The notes under the pieces are model-generated. The model worked only from the letters and a program-made list of their open reading frames with translations. It was not told the DNA's origin and did not search any database. Positions 60,419 through 64,000 of a stretch of 64,000 nucleotides of DNA are shown here, piece after piece. A program made the position numbers and the translations under genes. Source of the DNA: Sandaracinobacteroides saxicola (GTDB lineage Bacteria; Pseudomonadota; Alphaproteobacteria; Sphingomonadales; Sphingomonadaceae); assembly GCF_014117445.1 (NCBI RefSeq), contig NZ_CP059851.1, positions 1,860,001 through 1,924,000 on the forward strand, written 5' to 3'. Positions within the stretch are counted from its first letter, which is position 1, and every line of letters begins with the position of its first letter.

Positions 60419-62451
60419 GCTATCGTCTGGGCGTCGACGTCGGCGGCACCTTCACCGACCTCCTCGTCATCGACGAGGCGACCGGCGCCACCTTCCGGGA
60501 CAAGGTGCCCTCCACCCCGCACGATCCCTCGATCGCCGTCGTCAACGGCGCCCGCCAGGTGTGCGAGGCGAACGGCATCACCGCGGCCGCCATCGACCTG
60601 TTCATGCACGGCACCACGGTCGCCACCAACGCCGTGCTCGAAGGGAAGGTGGCGAAGGTCGGTCTGGTCGTCACCGAAGGCTATCGCCACATCCTGCAGA
60701 TCGCCCGCAGCCTCGTCCCCGGCGGCCTCGCCGCCTGGATCATCTGGCCCAAGCCGGAACCGCTGGCCCCGCTGGAGGCCACCGTCGAAGCCCCCGAACG
60801 CATCGGCGCCGACGGCAGCATCGTCCGCGCGCTGGATGAGGCGAAACTCCGCGCCAACCTCGAAATCCTGCGCGGCCAGGGTGTCGAGGCGATCACCGTC
60901 TGCCTGATGAACAGCTACGTCAACGACGCGCACGAACGCGCGGTCGCGGCGATCGTCGCCGACATGTTCCCCGACCTTCCCGTCAGCGTCAGCGCCGACA
61001 TTTTGCCGGAAATGCAGGAATATGAACGCGCCCTCACCACCGTCGCCAACAGCGCGGTGCGCCCCACCGTCAGCCGCTACGTCGGCAATCTCGAACGCGA
61101 ACTGAAAAGCTGGGGCACCCCCGCCAAGCTCAACCTGCTGCGCTCCGACGGCGGGCTGATGTCCGCCGAAAAAAGCCGCTCCGCCCCCGTCAACCTCCTC
61201 ATGTCCGGCCCCGCCGGCGGCGTCGCGGGTGCCGTATGGGTGGCGAAGAATGCCGGCTTCCCCAACGTCCTCACCCTTGACATGGGCGGCACCAGCACCG
61301 ACGTCGCGCTCATCGAAAACGGGTCGGCCCGCCTGCGCCGCGAAACCAGCGTCGGCCACCTGACCGTCCGCGCCTCCTCGCTGGACGTCAAGACCGTCGG
61401 TGCCGGCGGCGGCAGCATCGCCTATGTGCCCGACCTGACCAAAGCCCTTCGCGTCGGGCCGCAGAGCGCGGGCGCCGTGCCCGGCCCCGCCGCCTATGGC
61501 AAGGGCGGCACCGAACCCACCGTCACCGACGCCAACGTCGTCCTCGGCTACCTCCCCGAAAACCTGCTCGGCGGCGCCTTCCGCCTCGATCGCGACGCTT
61601 CCAAGCGCGCCGTGCAGAAAGTCGCCGACGCCTTGAGTCTCAGCCTCTTCGAGGCTGCCGCGGGCATCATCAGCATCGTCAACGAAAACATGTTCGGCGC
61701 GCTCCGCCTGGTCAGCGTGCAGCAGGGTTATGACCCGCGCGATTTCGCCCTGATGCCCTTCGGCGGCGCCGGGCCCTTGCATGGCAACGCCATGAGCCTC
61801 CTCATGCAGAGCTGGCCGGTCATCGTCCCCCCCTCCCCCGGCGTGCTCTGCGCCTATGGCGACGCCACCACCCGCCTCCGGGTGGACGCGCAACGCAGCT
61901 TCAACCGCCTCGCCACCGACACCAGCGATGCCGAGGTCGGCGGCATCATCGAAGGCCTGATCGCCCAGGTCAGCGGCGAACTGGTCGCCGAAGGCGTCGC
62001 GTCGCAGGACGTCGAAATCGGCGTCGAGATCGACATCCGCTACGCCGGCCAGGCCTTCGAAGTACCTCTCAGCAGCCCGCAGGGCAGCACCATCCACAGC
62101 CTCACCGAGCGCTTCGACACCGAACACAAGCGTCTCTTCACCTTCAACCTCTCGGTCCCGCACGAGCTGGTGAACATCCGCGTCATCGCGCTCGGCCGCG
62201 CCGCCAACGTCGCCGCCCCGGAAATCCCTCGCGGAGACGGCAACCCCACCGCCGCCAAACTCCGCGACCACGAGGTGTGGATGGGCGGCAAGGCGCTCCC
62301 CGCCATCATCTACGACCGCGCCAAACTCCGCGCCGGCGATACCATCCCCGGCCCCGCGGTGGTCTGCGAAATGGACTCGACGACGCTCATCCACGACGGC
62401 TGCGTGGGCACCGTCGATGCCATGGGCAACATCCTGATCCGGCCGGCATGA
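60415..62451 (+). CDS. hyuA: Hydantoinase/oxoprolinase subunit A
   Basis: A 678-residue ATP-grasp/ASKHA-type HyuA: RLGVDVGGTFTDLLVIDEAT (phosphate 1), LFMHGTTVATNAVLEGKVAK, LLRSDGGLMSAEKSRSAPVN, LLMSGPAGGVAGAVWVAKNA, VLTLDMGGTSTDVALIENGS (phosphate 2) and MPFGGAGPLHGNAMSLLMQS. With HyuB it makes an ATP-dependent hydrolase or carboxylase acting on hydantoins, oxoproline or ketones. The ATG overlaps the lyase stop. The other subunit follows two small genes later. Confidence 0.95.
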   Translation: MSYRLGVDVGGTFTDLLVIDEATGATFRDKVPSTPHDPSIAVVNGARQVCEANGITAAAIDLFMHGTTVATNAVLEGKVAKVGLVVTEGYRHILQIARSLVPGGLAAWIIWPKPEPLAPLEATVEAPERIGADGSIVRALDEAKLRANLEILRGQGVEAITVCLMNSYVNDAHERAVAAIVADMFPDLPVSVSADILPEMQEYERALTTVANSAVRPTVSRYVGNLERELKSWGTPAKLNLLRSDGGLMSAEKSRSAPVNLLMSGPAGGVAGAVWVAKNAGFPNVLTLDMGGTSTDVALIENGSARLRRETSVGHLTVRASSLDVKTVGAGGGSIAYVPDLTKALRVGPQSAGAVPGPAAYGKGGTEPTVTDANVVLGYLPENLLGGAFRLDRDASKRAVQKVADALSLSLFEAAAGIISIVNENMFGALRLVSVQQGYDPRDFALMPFGGAGPLHGNAMSLLMQSWPVIVPPSPGVLCAYGDATTRLRVDAQRSFNRLATDTSDAEVGGIIEGLIAQVSGELVAEGVASQDVEIGVEIDIRYAGQAFEVPLSSPQGSTIHSLTERFDTEHKRLFTFNLSVPHELVNIRVIALGRAANVAAPEIPRGDGNPTAAKLRDHEVWMGGKALPAIIYDRAKLRAGDTIPGPAVVCEMDSTTLIHDGCVGTVDAMGNILIRPA

Positions 62452-62903
62452 CGGGATGGCGCGCCAAAATCGCCGAACAAATGCCCGCGATGCTCGCGCA
62501 CGAGGGGCTGTGGGAGGGCACATACCGTCACCTCGACGCCGATGGCGCGCTCATCGACCAGCATGCGGCCCAGGTGCGGTGCGAATTTCCCGATGCCGGC
62601 GACCATGCCTATATCCAGCATAATCGCTTCACCCACCCGGACGGTCGCGTCACCGTGTCAACCCTGCCGGGCACCCTGCGCGACGGCCGCCTCTGGTGGG
62701 ATCTGCCCGCCTTCCACGGCCACGCCTGGGACGCCGGCGACGGCATGATCCTGCTCACCCTGGACCGCCGCGACGAACCGGGCGTGCGCTTCCACGAACT
62801 GATCGTCATGGGCGACGCCGACACCCGCGCGCGGACCTGGCACTGGTTCCAGGGCGGCACCCTCATCCGGCGAACCCTGTGCAACGAAAGGCGCGTCGGA
62901 TGA
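62448..62903 (+). CDS. Lipocalin-like protein of the hyu operon
   Basis: A 151-residue soluble protein with HEGLWEGTYRHLDADGALID, YIQHNRFTHPDGRVTVSTLP and WDLPAFHGHAWDAGDGMILL then HWFQGGTLIRRTL. Alternating beta strands and the EGxWxGxYRH opening suggest a DUF3598-like lipocalin fold, but I am not sure of the family. It overlaps hyuA and the next gene by four bases each, so it is a full operon member. It may bind the small-molecule substrate. Confidence 0.75.
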   Translation: MTGWRAKIAEQMPAMLAHEGLWEGTYRHLDADGALIDQHAAQVRCEFPDAGDHAYIQHNRFTHPDGRVTVSTLPGTLRDGRLWWDLPAFHGHAWDAGDGMILLTLDRRDEPGVRFHELIVMGDADTRARTWHWFQGGTLIRRTLCNERRVG

Positions 62904-63235
62904 CGTCCGTGAAAACCCATGCGGCGACCGCTGCCATCGCCGCCACCCTCATCGCCCTTCCCGCGGCCGCCTCCAGCCCCGCTGCCTGGCAAGCCTTCCA
63001 GCGCAAGACCGCGACCGCCTGCATCGCCGCCGTCACCAGGGCGGCCGCTCCCAAAGGCGCCAAACCCACCGCCACCGTCTCACCAACCGGGACCGAACGC
63101 TTCGGCGTCGCCATCGTCACCTTCAAACGCGGCACGGCGACCGAACGCCACCTCTGCCTGATGGACAAGCAGACCGGTGCCACCGACATCGACCCCACCC
63201 CGCTCGCCGACTTCATCACGCCGCCCCGCAAATAG
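62900..63235 (+). CDS. Small exported protein of the hyu operon
   Basis: A 111-residue protein with signal peptide TSVKTHAATAAIAATLIALP (cleavage near AAA-SS). The mature part has two cysteines (TACIAAV and HLCLMDK) that could form a disulfide, and ends FITPPRK. No family is recognised. It lies between hyuA and hyuB; periplasmic export beside a cytoplasmic enzyme pair is odd, so it may bind substrate or have been inserted by chance. Confidence 0.75.
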   Translation: MTSVKTHAATAAIAATLIALPAAASSPAAWQAFQRKTATACIAAVTRAAAPKGAKPTATVSPTGTERFGVAIVTFKRGTATERHLCLMDKQTGATDIDPTPLADFITPPRK

Positions 63236-63244
63236 GAACTCCCC

Positions 63245-64000
63245 ATGCCCACGCGCATCATCGAAACCAACCCCGCCCCCTTCGCCGACAGGACAATCGA
63301 TCCGGTCACGCTGGACATCATCGAAAACGCGCTCCGCAACGCCCGTGTCGAGATGGACGCAACGCTGGTGCGCACCGCCATGTCGCCCGGCATCCGCGAG
63401 CAGGGCGACGCCTTCCCCCTCATCGCCGACCCCGCCGGCAAGATGATCGTCGGCCAGTTCGGCAGCTTCATCGACGGCTTCCTCGCCAACTGGGACGGCA
63501 CGATCGAGGAAGGCGACATGATCTTCCTCTCCGACCCCTACAGCTGCGGCGGCGCCATCAGCCACTCCAACGACTGGCTGGTGCTCCTCCCCGTCTATCG
63601 CAACGGCCGCCTCGTCGCCTGGACCGCCATGTTCGGCCACCAGAGCGACATCGGCGGCAAGGTCGCCGGCTCCATGCCCATCGACGCCCGCAGCATCTAC
63701 GAGGAAGGCGTCCGCATCCCGCCCGTCAAAATCTGGCGCAAGGGCGAGTATAACGAGGACCTGATCAAGCTCGTCATGCACCAGACCCGCAAGCCGGACT
63801 GGTGCGCCGCCGACCTCAACGCCCTCATCGCCTCCTGCCGCGTCGCGGCAAGGCGCGTCGAGGAAATGTGCGCCCGCTTCGGCGATGATATCTACTACAG
63901 CGCCACCCAGGCGCTGCTCGCCCGCAACCACCGCGCCATGAAGGCACTGATCGCCATGGCCATCGCCGAGGAACCGATCAGCTTCGAGGACTATATCTGC
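63245..64000 (+). CDS. hyuB: Hydantoinase/oxoprolinase subunit B, partial
   Basis: The first 252 codons of HyuB, cut by the window end. It has DPVTLDIIENALRNARVEMD, TLVRTAMSPGIREQGDAFPL, MIFLSDPYSCGGAISHSNDW and VAWTAMFGHQSDIGGKVAGS with MPIDARSIYEEGVRIPPVKI. This is the catalytic subunit partner of HyuA. GGAACT before the ATG is a modest ribosome binding site. The remainder, usually about 300 more residues, lies to the right. Confidence 0.93.
   Translation, partial: MPTRIIETNPAPFADRTIDPVTLDIIENALRNARVEMDATLVRTAMSPGIREQGDAFPLIADPAGKMIVGQFGSFIDGFLANWDGTIEEGDMIFLSDPYSCGGAISHSNDWLVLLPVYRNGRLVAWTAMFGHQSDIGGKVAGSMPIDARSIYEEGVRIPPVKIWRKGEYNEDLIKLVMHQTRKPDWCAADLNALIASCRVAARRVEEMCARFGDDIYYSATQALLARNHRAMKALIAMAIAEEPISFEDYIC

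Noticed and set aside
59725-62523. Very long minus-strand frame (932 codons) opposite the lyase and hyuA
   Set aside because: It mirrors two well-supported genes on the other strand and shows no family motifs.
1-64000. CRISPR arrays
   Set aside because: No series of short direct repeats with regular unique spacers was seen; the only short-period repeat (22091-22114) has two units.

Overview
The window joins two different kinds of DNA. Positions 1 to about 33,400 are a mobile element of moderate GC. Positions about 33,404 to 64,000 are chromosomal DNA of much higher GC, with strong C/G third-position bias. The chromosomal half suggests an alphaproteobacterium of the Sphingomonadales. It has bchI-bchD magnesium chelatase genes next to tspO, a PEPxxWA-CTERM protein, LolA, and repeated CCTCCCCC/GGGGGAGG intergenic palindromes that are absent from the left half. 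The bch genes make an aerobic anoxygenic phototroph likely. No species is claimed.

Mobile element. The right end is set by a large serine recombinase (31748-33433) whose reading frame runs 30 nt into the 3' end of a tRNA-Arg(CCG) gene on the other strand. Transfer genes lie at 1178-9806: CopG-type regulator, traG coupling protein, DUF3363 relaxase, lytic transglycosylase, two DUF736 genes, traF peptidase, DUF2840, a small excisionase-like HTH, DUF2285/DUF6499 and an XRE regulator. This is the conserved transfer block of alphaproteobacterial ICEs. No mating-pore (trb/virB) genes are visible, so the element either continues to the left of the window or is only mobilizable. A second backbone block at 22299-30468 holds DUF2493, Toprim, ParB-like and DUF932 genes. 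Several of these have structured 5' leaders that look related to each other. A prlF-yhaV toxin-antitoxin pair sits beside the recombinase.

Cargo. The most interesting part is 11303-22071. Eight plus-strand genes, mostly joined by 1- to 4-base overlaps, encode a YaaA/DUF6884-like protein, a DGQHR-domain protein, a DpdA-type DNA guanine transglycosylase, a second DGQHR-domain protein, a QueD-like protein, QueC, an unrecognised protein and a HAD hydrolase. They converge on a two-gene minus-strand unit: a UvrD-type helicase and a Cas4/AddB-like Fe-S PD-(D/E)XK nuclease. The inferred system makes preQ0, inserts it (or a derivative) into DNA, and may use the helicase and nuclease to attack unmodified DNA. 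It differs from the described Dpd island in its two DGQHR genes and reduced gene set. The element also carries an NrtR-like NUDIX regulator overlapping a queuosine-salvage (Qng1/DUF2419) gene, so there is 7-deazaguanine metabolism in two places on one element.

Chromosome. After the tRNA come a DEAD-box helicase, L,D-transpeptidase, ribA, xthA, a secreted CXXCH protein, lolA, gph, rlmN, a VOC protein, a PEP-CTERM protein, an MFS transporter, a histidine phosphatase, scoA/scoB CoA-transferase with a membrane gene between them, bchD/bchI, tspO, rpsF-rpsR-rplI, a GntR regulator, a membrane protein, a LysR regulator divergent from an EmrAB-type efflux pair, and a catabolic cluster. That cluster contains an NTF2-like protein, an isochorismatase-type hydrolase, a CaiB CoA-transferase, an HMG-CoA-lyase-like protein, HyuA, two small proteins and HyuB (cut by the window end). 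A shared TGTATACA box upstream of the GntR gene and in the CaiB/lyase divergent promoter suggests one local regulon.
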